DNA of 33,683 nt from a bacterium. GTDB lineage: Bacteria > Bacteroidota > Bacteroidia > Cytophagales > Cyclobacteriaceae. Shown piece by piece: positions 8,834-17,426 of the stretch; positions within the stretch are counted from its first letter, which is position 1; each line of letters opens with the position of its first letter. Under the pieces are notes generated by a model, which saw only the letters and a list, made by a program, of their open reading frames with translations, was not told the origin of the DNA and made no database searches. The position numbers were made by a program, and so were the translations under genes. The stretch covers positions 1-33,683 of the forward strand of contig JANSWY010000054.1 of assembly GCA_024743255.1 (NCBI GenBank), written 5' to 3'.

Positions 8834-9790
8834 ATGACCAATAAAAAAATATTAGTAGTCAACGATTTACACGAAAGCTTCCAGCAAATCCTGGAAAAGG
8901 ATTGGGTTGAGATCGATTATCAACCAAAAATCACCAAAGAGGAAGTGTTGGCTATTATTCATGAGTATCACGGATTGGTTGTTAGAAGCAAAATCAGAGT
9001 AAATAAAGAATTAATAGATAAAGCCACTAAGCTCGAATTTGTAGCAAGGGCAGGGGCTGGAATTGATAATATTGATGAGTCAGCGTTAAAAGGAACGAAC
9101 ATAGTTGTATTCAACGCACCTGAAGGAAACAGAGACGCAGTAGGAGAGCATGCAATAGGTATGATTCTGAACTTATTCAATCATTTAGGCTCAGCAAATA
9201 CCGAAGTGAAGAATGGTATCTGGATGAGGGAGGAGAATCGGGGGATTGAACTTAAAGGCAAGACAGTTGGGATTGTAGGGTTTGGTAATACAGGTCAGTC
9301 TTTGGCTAAGAAGCTAAGTGGGTTTGATGTTAATATATTGGCTTATGATAAGTATAATTCCAAATCGCCATTGCCTTATGTGAAGATGGTTGAGTTAGAA
9401 GAGCTTTATGCTGAAACTGAAATCCTTAGCATTCACGTACCACTAACTTCAGAAACTGAATTATTTATCAATAAAGACTTTTTCAAAGGATTTCTCAAAA
9501 GTATTTATGTGATCAATACATCCAGAGGAAAGGTAGTTTCTCTGGAGGGATTAAGTGAAGCATTAAATAATGGTGTAATACAAGGAGCAGCATTAGATGT
9601 TTTGGAAAACGAAAAGTTCTCAACTTTTACTGAAGCAGAGAAAAACACATTTCAAAAGCTGGTGGAATCAGGCAAAGTAATATTTACTCCACATGTTGCA
9701 GGCTGGACTTTTGAGTCATATGAAAAAATTAGTCAGGTGTTGGCAAACAAGATTCTGAAATACTATCAAGAATCCCCTAAAGTTGTTTGA
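8834..9790 (+). CDS. serA: D-3-phosphoglycerate dehydrogenase-like 2-hydroxyacid dehydrogenase
   Basis: A D-2-hydroxyacid dehydrogenase of 318 residues. The Rossmann motif GFGNTG is at 149-154 with D172 to bind NAD ribose, and the catalytic set R231 (NTSRGK), E258/E260 (DVLENE) and H287 (TPHVAGW) is complete. The NAPEGNRDAVGEHA segment resembles phosphoglycerate dehydrogenases rather than lactate or formate dehydrogenases. It ends after the substrate domain and has no ACT or ASB domain, so it is the short form without a serine-binding regulatory domain. It is third in the rsmA-mgtE-serA run. The reaction (3-phosphoglycerate to 3-phosphohydroxypyruvate) is inferred from the family. Confidence 0.82.
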   Translation: MTNKKILVVNDLHESFQQILEKDWVEIDYQPKITKEEVLAIIHEYHGLVVRSKIRVNKELIDKATKLEFVARAGAGIDNIDESALKGTNIVVFNAPEGNRDAVGEHAIGMILNLFNHLGSANTEVKNGIWMREENRGIELKGKTVGIVGFGNTGQSLAKKLSGFDVNILAYDKYNSKSPLPYVKMVELEELYAETEILSIHVPLTSETELFINKDFFKGFLKSIYVINTSRGKVVSLEGLSEALNNGVIQGAALDVLENEKFSTFTEAEKNTFQKLVESGKVIFTPHVAGWTFESYEKISQVLANKILKYYQESPKVV

Positions 9791-9814
9791 TTGCGCCTAA
9801 AATCTGTATATTTG
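9783..9814 (+). promoter_or_regulatory. Promoter of greA
   Basis: TATATTTG at 9807-9814 matches TANNTTTG exactly. TTTG lies 17 nt upstream (9786-9789) and another TTG 21 nt upstream (9783-9785). It overlaps the end of serA. Transcription would start about 9820, giving a greA leader of about 70 nt. Confidence 0.6.
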
Positions 9815-9844
9815 TAATTCACTTTAAGAAATTAAAAGATAAAG

Positions 9845-9874
9845 ACGGTTCTAGCGATAGGACCGTTCTTTTTT
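9845..9874 (+). terminator. Terminator in the greA leader
   Basis: A 9-bp stem, ACGGTTCTA paired with TAGGACCGT (one T-G pair), is closed by a GCGA loop of the GNRA type and followed by TCTTTTTT. It ends the serA transcript, but because the only visible greA promoter lies upstream, it also sits inside the greA leader, 18 nt before the ATG. Confidence 0.85.
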
Positions 9875-9892
9875 GTTTATAAACGAATTGAT

Positions 9893-10366
9893 ATGTCTAA
9901 TATAAGTTATTACACCCCAGAAGGGCTAGAGAAGTTGAAGAACGAGCTTCAGGAGTTGAAGACAAAAGGAAGGGCTGATATGGCCAAGCAAATTGCAGAA
10001 GCCAGAGACAAGGGTGACTTAAGTGAAAACGCTGAATATGATGCAGCAAAAGACGCTCAGGGACTTCTTGAGTTGAAAATATCGAAGCTAGAGGAAGTTG
10101 TTGCTAATGCAAGAGTAATTGATGAATCTTCAATTGATACATCTAAAGCTGGAATCTTGTCTACCGTTAAGATTAAGAATAAGAAGAACGGTATGGAAGT
10201 AAAGTATACTTTGGTTTCTGAAGAAGAAGCTGATTTGAAAACAGGAAAGATTTCTATCAAGTCTCCAATTGGTAAAGGACTTATTGGTAAAGAAGTAGGA
10301 GAGGTAGCAATTGTAGATGCACCTGCAGGGAAGATTGAATTTGATATACTAGATATCTCTTATTAA
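9893..10366 (+). CDS. greA: Transcription elongation factor GreA
   Basis: Enters the secondary channel of RNA polymerase and stimulates cleavage of backtracked RNA. The 157 residues have the N-terminal antiparallel coiled coil (about 10-75) with the acidic tip GDLSENAEYDAAK; D42 and E45 correspond to the catalytic pair D41/E44 of E. coli. The C-terminal FKBP-like domain includes SPIGKGLIGKEVG. It is followed by a HIT gene after 4 nt, so the two form a short operon. The leader has a promoter followed by an intrinsic terminator, which suggests control by termination or read-through. Confidence 0.97.
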   Translation: MSNISYYTPEGLEKLKNELQELKTKGRADMAKQIAEARDKGDLSENAEYDAAKDAQGLLELKISKLEEVVANARVIDESSIDTSKAGILSTVKIKNKKNGMEVKYTLVSEEEADLKTGKISIKSPIGKGLIGKEVGEVAIVDAPAGKIEFDILDISY

Positions 10367-10370
10367 TAAG

Positions 10371-10763
10371 ATGGCAAGTATTTTTACCAAAATCATCAAT
10401 CGCGAGATACCAGCAAAGATTGTTGCTGAAAATGATGATTATCTGGCCTTTCTTGATATTAATCCATTAATGGAAGGTCATTGTCTTGTAATCCCAAAAC
10501 AAGAAGTAGACTATATTTTTGATTTAGAAGATGAGGTGCTCACTGGACTTCATTTGTTCGCTAAAAAAGTAGCTGCAGCGATTAAGAAAACTGTTCCCTG
10601 CGAGAGGGTAGGCGTAACCGTAATGGGACTTGAAGTTCCTCATGCACATGTTCATTTAATTCCAATAAACACCATGGAAGACATGAATTTTAGCAGAATG
10701 AAACTCAAGCCTACACCTGATGAGCTGAGTGAGATGGCTGACAAGATTAAAGCCAACTTTTAA
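10371..10763 (+). CDS. HIT family protein (histidine-triad nucleotide hydrolase)
   Basis: Small nucleotide-binding hydrolase, usually active on adenosine phosphoramidates or AMP-linked compounds. The 130 residues open with SIFTKIINREIPA, typical of the Hint branch, and carry the histidine triad HAHVHLIP (H91, H93, H95) near the C-terminus. It lies 4 nt after greA. It converges on ruvC with a single base between the two stop codons, so neither gene has its own terminator in the gap. The precise substrate is unknown. Confidence 0.92.
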   Translation: MASIFTKIINREIPAKIVAENDDYLAFLDINPLMEGHCLVIPKQEVDYIFDLEDEVLTGLHLFAKKVAAAIKKTVPCERVGVTVMGLEVPHAHVHLIPINTMEDMNFSRMKLKPTPDELSEMADKIKANF

Positions 10764-10764
10764 G

Positions 10765-11322
10765 TTACTTCATTCGATTAGGGTTTTCACTGAGAAACGC
10801 TTTCCAACTTTTAAAAGACTTTGTTGTTTTGCCTCCCTGAAAATGGTGGCATAAAGCAACAGCTAAAGCATCAGAGGCATCCAGTAATTTGGGTGCCTCT
10901 TTGAATTTCAAAAGAGTCTTCAGCATTGCAGCAACCTGCTCCTTACTGGCATTACCATTTCCTGTAACGGATTGTTTTACCTTTTTAGGTGCGTATTCCG
11001 TGATGGGGATTTCTCTTGATAAAGCAGCGGCCATTGCAACGCCCTGAGCTCTTCCCAACTTCAGCATAGACTGCACATTTTTTCCAAAGAATGGAGCTTC
11101 TAATGCTACATCATCCGGATGAAACTCATCAATAATTGACAATACTCTGTCAAAAATCTTCTTAAGCTTAATTTCATGGTTAGTATATTTGCTCAGATGA
11201 ATAACACCAAACTGCAATAACTTGAATTCAGAGCCTTTTACTATGATCAGACCGTATCCCATGACAGTGGTTCCCGGATCAATGCCCAGAATTATTTTTT
11301 CTTTTTTTGTCTGATCATTCAT
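10765..11322 (-). CDS. ruvC: Crossover junction endodeoxyribonuclease RuvC
   Basis: Resolves Holliday junctions with RuvAB during recombination. The 185 residues have the RNase H-like fold with acidic active-site residues visible as D15 (LGIDPGT), E75 (ALEAPFF) and D148/D151 ([15 protein letters not shown]). The start is ATG at 11322. It is a single minus-strand gene between the HIT gene (convergent, 1-nt gap) and a divergent membrane-protein gene whose start codon is only about 11 nt away, so the promoters of both must lie partly inside the opposite gene. Confidence 0.96.
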   Translation of the reverse strand: MNDQTKKEKIILGIDPGTTVMGYGLIIVKGSEFKLLQFGVIHLSKYTNHEIKLKKIFDRVLSIIDEFHPDDVALEAPFFGKNVQSMLKLGRAQGVAMAAALSREIPITEYAPKKVKQSVTGNGNASKEQVAAMLKTLLKFKEAPKLLDASDALAVALCHHFQGGKTTKSFKSWKAFLSENPNRMK

Positions 11323-11333
11323 AGGTGCAATTT

Positions 11334-12260
11334 ATGAAGAAGGTATCCATAATTAAAAATCATAAGGCTTTACTAAACCATTTGTGGAAGCTACTTGTAC
11401 TAAGCTTGATTACCTGGTTTATCGTAACACAACTTTCAAAGCATAGTTTGGCTGATTTTCAATTCGTAAATATGGAGCCACTGGTAATAGCGTTAGTATT
11501 GATGTTAATGGCATTGAATTGGGGGTTAGAAGCAAGAAAGTGGCAGATTCTTGTCGAAATCAACAGTTTTTATGAAGCTGTGAAAGCAGTATTAATCGGT
11601 TTGTTGTTTAAACAATTTATTAGCTCTTTAGGGGATTTATCTGGTCGGGTATCAACTTTGGAAGGAAAAACTAAAGTTGCTCAGGTTGGATCATTTTTGA
11701 TCAATTCAATCTGCCAGACTATAATAACGGTCGTGTTTGGCCTTATCGGAACTATAACTTTATTGACTAATCAACGCTTTGTTGATTTTAGGAACTTGAA
11801 TTTATTGATTTTACTGATTTCCTGTTGTGTTCTAATTGCTAGTATATTGGTTTTCAAGTTCCGTACAAGGATTATGAAAACTGTAAGGCACTGGTTTGCA
11901 GCAACGAAAGAGGTTTCAACTAATACTATCTTACAGATTCTTGGATTATCGGCATTCCGATATTTGGTGTTTTTTACTCAGTTTTACCTGATCTTTAGAA
12001 TGGTGGGGCTAGATATCGAAACCTGGATACTATTGAATGGGATTGCATTCATATTTCTGGCTAAATCTATCATTCCGACTCTTAATTTATTTGGGGACAT
12101 TGGTATCAGAGAGTTTTCTGCACTGTTGTTTTTTGGGCAATTCGGTATTGACGCGTCTTTAGTGATTAGTGCGACATTACTTCTGTGGATTATTAATGTT
12201 TTTTTGCCTGCTTCATTAGCAATTGTGTTTGTTCCAAAATTAAAACTTGTTCACAATTGA
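11334..12260 (+). CDS. Flippase-like integral membrane protein (lysylphosphatidylglycerol synthase TM family)
   Basis: A polytopic membrane protein of 308 residues with about eight hydrophobic segments, resembling the UPF0104/LPG-synthase membrane domain (AglD-like), which is often encoded beside glycosyltransferases. Visible family-like features are ALNWGLEARKWQ after the second segment, FKQFISSLGDLSGR, and NLFGDIGIREFSALLFFG near residues 255-272. I prefer the ATG at 11334 to the GTG at 11325, because the latter would almost touch the divergent ruvC start. Its stop overlaps the next gene, a glycosyltransferase. A role in moving or handling a lipid-linked sugar is an inference from context. 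Confidence 0.8.
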   Translation: MKKVSIIKNHKALLNHLWKLLVLSLITWFIVTQLSKHSLADFQFVNMEPLVIALVLMLMALNWGLEARKWQILVEINSFYEAVKAVLIGLLFKQFISSLGDLSGRVSTLEGKTKVAQVGSFLINSICQTIITVVFGLIGTITLLTNQRFVDFRNLNLLILLISCCVLIASILVFKFRTRIMKTVRHWFAATKEVSTNTILQILGLSAFRYLVFFTQFYLIFRMVGLDIETWILLNGIAFIFLAKSIIPTLNLFGDIGIREFSALLFFGQFGIDASLVISATLLLWIINVFLPASLAIVFVPKLKLVHN

Positions 12261-13381
12261 TTTTTGCCGGAGCTCTCACATTCATACTTCTGTATTCCAT
12301 CTACTTAATCTTGCTTAAAGTTTATTGGGATAGAATTCCTATTGAAGGGATAGTAACATCAGATCAGGAATTAAAGGTTTCTGTATTGATTCCAGTAAGA
12401 GATGAAGCAACAAGTATAAAGGAACTGCTAAATGATATTGCTGATCAGAACTATAATAATCAATTGATTGAAGTATTGATAATTGATGATTATTCCGAGG
12501 ACGGTACAAAGCAAATTGTTCAACAAGCCATTAAAGAACTTGAAATAGCAATAAAGCTATACTCCTTAAAAGAGCTTCAAGCACCAGAAGGTAAGAAAAG
12601 TGCAATAACGATTGGCGTTTCAAAAGCGCAAAATGATATCATTTTATGCACAGACGGTGATTGTAGGATCAGTAAGGATTGGGTGCGAAATTATGTTCAT
12701 CAGTTTTTGGATAATAACATCAATATGGTTTTAGGACCGGTTGTGTTCTTTAGTGAGGAATCGAGCTTTGTGAAGCTACAACAATTGGAATTTGCAGGTT
12801 TGATTGGATTGGGGGCTGCATCCCTTGAGATGGGCGCACCGATTATGTGTAATGGAGCTAATCTTGGTTATCGTAAATCACTATTTGAAAGAGTGCAGGG
12901 ATTTGATGGAAATACCAATATTGCATCAGGAGATGATGAGTTTTTACTTCAAAAAGCGTTTGATGAGTCGAGTGATTCTGTGAGGTTTATAAAATCGGCT
13001 GATGCTTTGGTTAGTACTTCAGCAAAGCACAGTGCTGGGGACTTTTTAAATCAAAGAATCAGGTGGGCAAGTAAGTGGAGGTTCCACAAGCAATCGAGAG
13101 TTACTATTTGGGCCATTTTGGTTTTCTTGTTTCAGGCTGCCACTGCAATTGGAATAATCGGTTTATTTTTCATGACTAAGCCAGGAATTGCTCTTGGTAT
13201 ATTAGCAATCAAAGTATTGGCAGAATTTTTCTATTTGAAATCAGTATCTGAAATAATGGGAGTTAGGCTCTCAAAACTGGAATTCTGTATTTTACAGGTC
13301 ATGTACCCTTTTTATATTGTCTTTTTATCTATAATTTCATTGTTTATTAAATATAACTGGAAAGGAAGAAGTTATAAATGA
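12257..13381 (+). CDS. Membrane-anchored family 2 glycosyltransferase
   Basis: 374 residues. An N-terminal membrane segment (about 3-22) is followed by a GT-A domain: SVLIPVRDEA (42-51), LIIDDYSEDGT with the acidic pair, the metal-binding DGD at 133-135, the GDDEF acidic motif near 225-229, and QRIRW at 266-270, the Q-x-x-RW type seen in processive synthases. Two or three membrane segments follow (about 285-370). The only usable start is TTG at 12257, overlapping the stop of the upstream gene (TTGA); no in-frame ATG lies before the catalytic domain. It probably acts with the flippase-like protein on an envelope glycan or glycolipid; the sugar is unknown. Confidence 0.85.
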   Translation: MIFAGALTFILLYSIYLILLKVYWDRIPIEGIVTSDQELKVSVLIPVRDEATSIKELLNDIADQNYNNQLIEVLIIDDYSEDGTKQIVQQAIKELEIAIKLYSLKELQAPEGKKSAITIGVSKAQNDIILCTDGDCRISKDWVRNYVHQFLDNNINMVLGPVVFFSEESSFVKLQQLEFAGLIGLGAASLEMGAPIMCNGANLGYRKSLFERVQGFDGNTNIASGDDEFLLQKAFDESSDSVRFIKSADALVSTSAKHSAGDFLNQRIRWASKWRFHKQSRVTIWAILVFLFQAATAIGIIGLFFMTKPGIALGILAIKVLAEFFYLKSVSEIMGVRLSKLEFCILQVMYPFYIVFLSIISLFIKYNWKGRSYK

Positions 13382-13635
13382 GTGATTTGGAATACGACGT
13401 ATTGGATGAATTATACTTTGTGGTGTCATTCGATGATCTGATGGAGAAAACCGATCTGGAGGACCATGAGCTCAAAAAAGTATTAAACAAGCTTCTTCAA
13501 AAGAGTTGGATTAAATGTCTTTCTTCAGCAACTGACGATGTGCCGGAGGATGATTTGAATTTTGATAGAGACGCAAGGAGATATTTTTACCTGGCTACAA
13601 AAGCGGGATTAATGGCTCATAACAGCAATGGATAA
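13378..13635 (+). CDS. Small acidic protein of unknown function, winged-helix-like
   Basis: 85 residues, rich in D, E and L, with no signal peptide or membrane segment. The order of short helices (DVLDELYFVVSFDDLMEKT, then HELKKVLNKLLQKSWIKCL) followed by RRYFYLATKAGLMAHN resembles a small winged-helix fold of the kind that reads 'leucine-rich helix, recognition helix, wing', but I do not recognise the family. ATGA overlap couples it to the glycosyltransferase, and the PP2C phosphatase gene begins 3 nt after its stop. Its position suggests it works with, or is controlled by, that phosphatase; this is inference only. Confidence 0.75.
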   Translation: MSDLEYDVLDELYFVVSFDDLMEKTDLEDHELKKVLNKLLQKSWIKCLSSATDDVPEDDLNFDRDARRYFYLATKAGLMAHNSNG

Positions 13636-13638
13636 GTG

Positions 13639-14844
13639 ATGATTGGTTCTAAGGACTCGCAAATCAAAGATTTAAAGCTCAATGCTTTACTGGAAATAAC
13701 ACAGGCTATTAACAACAATCTGTCGGAAGATTCTCTGTATAAAATATATCGATTCACACTTCTTGCAGATCTTAAAATTGAAAAGATAGGGCTGTTTGTT
13801 TTGGATGATTCATGGGTATGCAAGGTGAATTATGGAACAAGCAGGAAGATGGAGGGTGAATCTCTTCCAGAGTCATATCAAAACTTAAAACAAGCGGAGG
13901 AGATTGCATCCTGCGATGAGTTGTTCTGCGAGTTTGATGAGGTTTTCCCGGTCTCTCATAAGGATAAACTTTTAGCAGTAGTATTCTTAGGAGGTGTTTC
14001 AGATGTTTCTGAGCAGACCGTTGACAGAACATTCTTACAAGCACTAACCAATATTATAATTGTGGCCATCGAGAATAAGAAGTTGGCCCGTAAACAAATA
14101 GAGCAGGAAGCTTATCGTAAAGAACTTGAGATTGCGAAACAGGTTCAGAATTACCTGATTCCAAATAGTCTTCCAAACAATTCAGACCTTCAGCTGGAAG
14201 CAAGTTACATTCCTCATCAAGATGTAGGAGGTGACTACTACGATTATATTCCACTAGCTGACAATAAGTTTATGGTTTGTATAGCCGATGTAAGTGGTAA
14301 AGGAGTACCAGCAGCTTTGTTGATGTCTAACTTTCAAGCATCTCTGCGTACCATGGTTAGAAATTCTTCTGACTTAAATGAAATTGTTGATGAGCTGAAT
14401 TACCAAATTAACTTTAGCGGAAACGGAGAGAACTTCATCACATTCTTTATTGCAATTTATGATGGGAATGCTCAGACGCTTCATTACGTTAACTGTGGTC
14501 ATAACCCTCCAATTCTGGTAGTTGATGGTAATTACCAATTACTTGAGGCAGGTACTACAATTCTTGGAATGTTTAATCCACTTCCATTTCTGGAGGTAGG
14601 TAAACTAGAGTTGGATCAAAACTTCCTTCTGTTTTCATATACTGATGGTGTTATAGAAACCTTTAATGATGAGGGGGAGGAGTTTGGTGAAGATCGTCTA
14701 GCAGAAATTGTTGCAACGAAAGGACATCAGGAACCAGCGCAGATTCATGCCGAGATATTTAATCAGGTGGACAAGTTTAGAGGAGAAAACAACTATCGAG
14801 ATGACATTACAATGCTATCCTGTAAAGTAAACCTCTCCAAGTGA
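13639..14844 (+). CDS. PP2C-type (SpoIIE/RsbU-like) serine phosphatase with GAF-like sensor
   Basis: 401 residues. An N-terminal GAF-like sensor region (about 12-145) is joined by a short coiled coil (about 145-170, ending in AKQVQNYLIP, the linker typical of RsbU-type enzymes) to a C-terminal SpoIIE/PP2C domain. Metal-binding acidic residues are visible in DVGGDYYD (D199), ADVSGKGVPAAL (D217) and SYTDGVIE. NCGHNPP is also conserved. The ATG at 13639 is preferred over the overlapping GTG at 13636. Such enzymes usually dephosphorylate an anti-sigma-factor antagonist (STAS protein); no STAS or HPK-like kinase gene is nearby, so the partner is elsewhere or different. Confidence 0.9.
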   Translation: MIGSKDSQIKDLKLNALLEITQAINNNLSEDSLYKIYRFTLLADLKIEKIGLFVLDDSWVCKVNYGTSRKMEGESLPESYQNLKQAEEIASCDELFCEFDEVFPVSHKDKLLAVVFLGGVSDVSEQTVDRTFLQALTNIIIVAIENKKLARKQIEQEAYRKELEIAKQVQNYLIPNSLPNNSDLQLEASYIPHQDVGGDYYDYIPLADNKFMVCIADVSGKGVPAALLMSNFQASLRTMVRNSSDLNEIVDELNYQINFSGNGENFITFFIAIYDGNAQTLHYVNCGHNPPILVVDGNYQLLEAGTTILGMFNPLPFLEVGKLELDQNFLLFSYTDGVIETFNDEGEEFGEDRLAEIVATKGHQEPAQIHAEIFNQVDKFRGENNYRDDITMLSCKVNLSK

Positions 14845-15470
14845 GGAATTATACTCTAAAGACACCCTGGCTCATTAAAAAAATCTACCCTGGATTAATT
14901 TGGGATAAAAAACAAGAATCTGAAAGATGTCTTTATCTGACATTTGATGATGGGCCTATTCCTGAAGTCACTCCATGGGTAATAGATCAATTGACTCAAA
15001 GAGATATTAAAGCCACATTCTTCGTTTTAGGAAAGAACGTAGATGACAATCCTGAAATATTGTCGGAACTAATAAAAGCTGGTCACAAGATTGGGAATCA
15101 TACATACAATCATCTCAATGGCTGGGAAAACGATCTTGGTAGATATTTTAATGATTTTAAAAAGTGTCAGGAATCCATAGATCAACATACAAAAACGAAT
15201 CTATTCAGACCTCCATACGGCAAAATTAAGAGAGGTACTATCAAAGAAATTTGCAAGACTCATCAAATAGTCATGTGGGACTATTTAATAGGTGATTTTG
15301 ATAAAATGTTATCAGCTGATAAAATCTATAAAAGCGCAATCTCAAAAGTGAAACACGGTTCAATCGTGGTTTTTCATGATAGCCTCAAAGCTGAGAAACA
15401 CTTAAGACAAGTACTTCCCGGATTTCTGGATCATTTTCTTGAATTAGGTTACAGATTTAAAACCTTATAG
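14841..15470 (+). CDS. Polysaccharide deacetylase (NodB domain)
   Basis: 209 residues, carbohydrate esterase family 4. The catalytic and metal-binding set is complete: D36-D37 (TFDDGP), H87 and H91 (GNHTYNH), RPPYG at 123-127, WDYLIGDF near 146-153 and the C-terminal HD at 179-180. No cleavable signal peptide is visible, so it is cytoplasmic or loosely membrane-bound, and the substrate may be a lipid-linked amino sugar rather than the wall itself. The start is GTG in a GTGA overlap with the phosphatase gene. Together with the upstream glycosyltransferase and flippase-like protein it suggests a small envelope-glycan pathway. Confidence 0.9.
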   Translation: MRNYTLKTPWLIKKIYPGLIWDKKQESERCLYLTFDDGPIPEVTPWVIDQLTQRDIKATFFVLGKNVDDNPEILSELIKAGHKIGNHTYNHLNGWENDLGRYFNDFKKCQESIDQHTKTNLFRPPYGKIKRGTIKEICKTHQIVMWDYLIGDFDKMLSADKIYKSAISKVKHGSIVVFHDSLKAEKHLRQVLPGFLDHFLELGYRFKTL

Positions 15471-15508
15471 TATTAATTTGCCCCTTGGCCATTAACCCAG
15501 GGTAAGCA

Positions 15509-16285
15509 ATGCGATATATCGAAACACATGCTCATATATATCTTGAGCATTTTGAGAAAGATATTGATGAAATTATTTCCAGATCACACGAATCAGGTGT
15601 GAGAAAGATCTATATGCCTAATATCGATCATGAATCGATTGACGGTATGTTAGAGCTGGAAGAAAAATACCCAGAGACCTGTATCGCCACTATGGGTCTA
15701 CATCCGTGCAGCGTCAAAAAGGATTTTGAGAAACAACTATACGAGGTTGAGGATTGGCTTAATAAGCGAAAGTTTGTTGCAGTTGGAGAAATGGGGACAG
15801 ATCTCTATTGGGATAAATCGGGTTATGAGTATCAGGTTGAAGCATTCAAGATTCAATGTCAACTCGCAATCCAGCATCAAATTCCTGTGATTATTCATTG
15901 CCGGGATTCTTTAAGAGAAACTATAGACTTAGTCAAAGAAATTAATAACCCTGACTTGAAAGGAGTTTTTCATTGCTTTGGAGGCACAAAGGAAGAAGCA
16001 AAGGAGATAATTGATCTTGGGTTTTATTTAGGAATAGGGGGTGTACTTACATTTAAGAATAGTGGATTGAAAGATGAGATTCCCGAAATAGATCTCAATA
16101 AAATTGTTCTCGAAACTGATTCTCCATATCTAACACCGGTTCCTCATAGAGGGAAACGAAATGAACCTTCCTACATTCCGCTGGTAGCTCAAAAATTAGT
16201 AGAGATTACTGGCAAATCGGCAGATGAAATTGCTACTATTACATCCAAAAATGCATTAACATTATTTCAGGCTGATGAATTATAA
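15509..16285 (+). CDS. TatD family metal-dependent hydrolase
   Basis: 258 residues with the TatD TIM-barrel. Metal-binding motifs: ETHAH at 5-9 (the family usually has D-T-H-x-H), GEMGTDLYWD with the bridging glutamate, HCRDS, HCFGG, and the C-terminal ETDSPYLTPVPHRGKRNEP. TatD proteins act as 3' exonucleases or D-aminoacyl-tRNA-type hydrolases; the exact reaction is open. It starts with ATG 38 nt after the deacetylase and overlaps asparaginase by 11 nt. An opening Glu in place of Asp is a mild oddity that may be normal in this phylum. Confidence 0.92.
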   Translation: MRYIETHAHIYLEHFEKDIDEIISRSHESGVRKIYMPNIDHESIDGMLELEEKYPETCIATMGLHPCSVKKDFEKQLYEVEDWLNKRKFVAVGEMGTDLYWDKSGYEYQVEAFKIQCQLAIQHQIPVIIHCRDSLRETIDLVKEINNPDLKGVFHCFGGTKEEAKEIIDLGFYLGIGGVLTFKNSGLKDEIPEIDLNKIVLETDSPYLTPVPHRGKRNEPSYIPLVAQKLVEITGKSADEIATITSKNALTLFQADEL

Positions 16286-17342
16286 GATAGTCAACATAAA
16301 AACCACCGCCGGTAGAGACCCTGATTCAAGTATATTGATCATATATACAGGAGGAACTTTCGGAATGGCTTATGACAAGTCTGGAAGTCTGGCGCCATTC
16401 AATTTCGGCAGAGTACTTGAAAGTATTCCTGAATTGAGTGCCCTGGAGTTGAAGCTAACAGTTATTTCATTTCCTGAGCCGCAGGACTCTTCTAATGTAA
16501 ATCATGAGCATTGGATAGATCTTGGCTATATCATATATGAGAATTATTCGCAATATGATGGTTTTGTGATCCTTCATGGTACAGATACTATGGCATATTC
16601 TGCATCTGCTCTAAGCTTTATGCTGAAAGGTATTAATAAGCCAATCATTTTTACTGGAGCTCAGATACCAATTGGATTTATTAGGTCGGATGCCAGAGAG
16701 AATTTAATTACCGCTTTGGAGATTGCATCTTCAAAGAAGGATGGTGTTCCAATTATCAATGAGGTTTGTATTTACTTCAACTTCTTTTTGTTGAGAGGAA
16801 ACAGGTCTCAGAAGATAAGGAGTAGTACGTTTGCTGCATTTGAGACAGAAAATTATCCAAAGTTGGCAGAAGCAGGGATTTTCATAGAATACAATTTCGC
16901 TGCACTTCAACCACATGATCCTGATGCCAGATTAAGCATTAAGAAAAAGTTTGATGATAATGTAGTAGTATTAAAACTGTTCCCAAGTATCAACCAAAAG
17001 GTTGTGAAGAGCATTTTGAAGACAGAAGGACTAAGAGGAGTTGTTTTAGAAACCTACGGATCTGGTAATACAATGAACTACCCTTGGTTTTTAGATTGCC
17101 TTAAAGAAGCGAACGATAAAGGAATAGTATTATATAATGTATCGCAGTGTAGTGGAGGAGAGGTTATTATGGGAAGATACGAGACAAGTAAAACTTTAAG
17201 TGATTTGGGAGTATTAAGTGGAGGAGACATCACTACCGAAGCAGCAGTCACTAAAATGATGTTTTTATTGGGCACTGAAAAGAAGTTAGAAATAGTGAAA
17301 AACAAACTTCAAATGCCTTTAAATGGTGAAATGGACTATTAA
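16275..17342 (+). CDS. Type I L-asparaginase
   Basis: Hydrolyses L-asparagine to aspartate and ammonia. The 355 residues contain both catalytic threonine signatures: IIYTGGTFGM near 22-31 and DGFVILHGTDTMAYSA near 95-110. There is no signal peptide, consistent with the cytoplasmic type I enzyme. The start ATG lies inside the end of the TatD gene (11-nt overlap). It is the last gene of the plus-strand run that begins at 11334; I do not see a clear terminator between it and the tRNA gene, and the 84-nt gap contains a TAAATTTG element at 17355-17362. Confidence 0.93.
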   Translation: MNYKIVNIKTTAGRDPDSSILIIYTGGTFGMAYDKSGSLAPFNFGRVLESIPELSALELKLTVISFPEPQDSSNVNHEHWIDLGYIIYENYSQYDGFVILHGTDTMAYSASALSFMLKGINKPIIFTGAQIPIGFIRSDARENLITALEIASSKKDGVPIINEVCIYFNFFLLRGNRSQKIRSSTFAAFETENYPKLAEAGIFIEYNFAALQPHDPDARLSIKKKFDDNVVVLKLFPSINQKVVKSILKTEGLRGVVLETYGSGNTMNYPWFLDCLKEANDKGIVLYNVSQCSGGEVIMGRYETSKTLSDLGVLSGGDITTEAAVTKMMFLLGTEKKLEIVKNKLQMPLNGEMDY

Positions 17343-17426
17343 TTGCCATTTGGGTAAATTTGAGTTCAAAATTTGCATAACGTTTTTTTTATTGTTTGAT
17401 TTGTTGCCGGAGTAAAATCGGGTATT

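Noticed and set aside
8834-9790. SerA as a truncated gene because it lacks ACT
   Set aside because: The catalytic set is complete and short forms of this length are normal in the phylum.
17343-17426. Terminator after asparaginase
   Set aside because: The only stem, TTTGA/TCAAA, is 5 bp and lies too far from the T-run to count.
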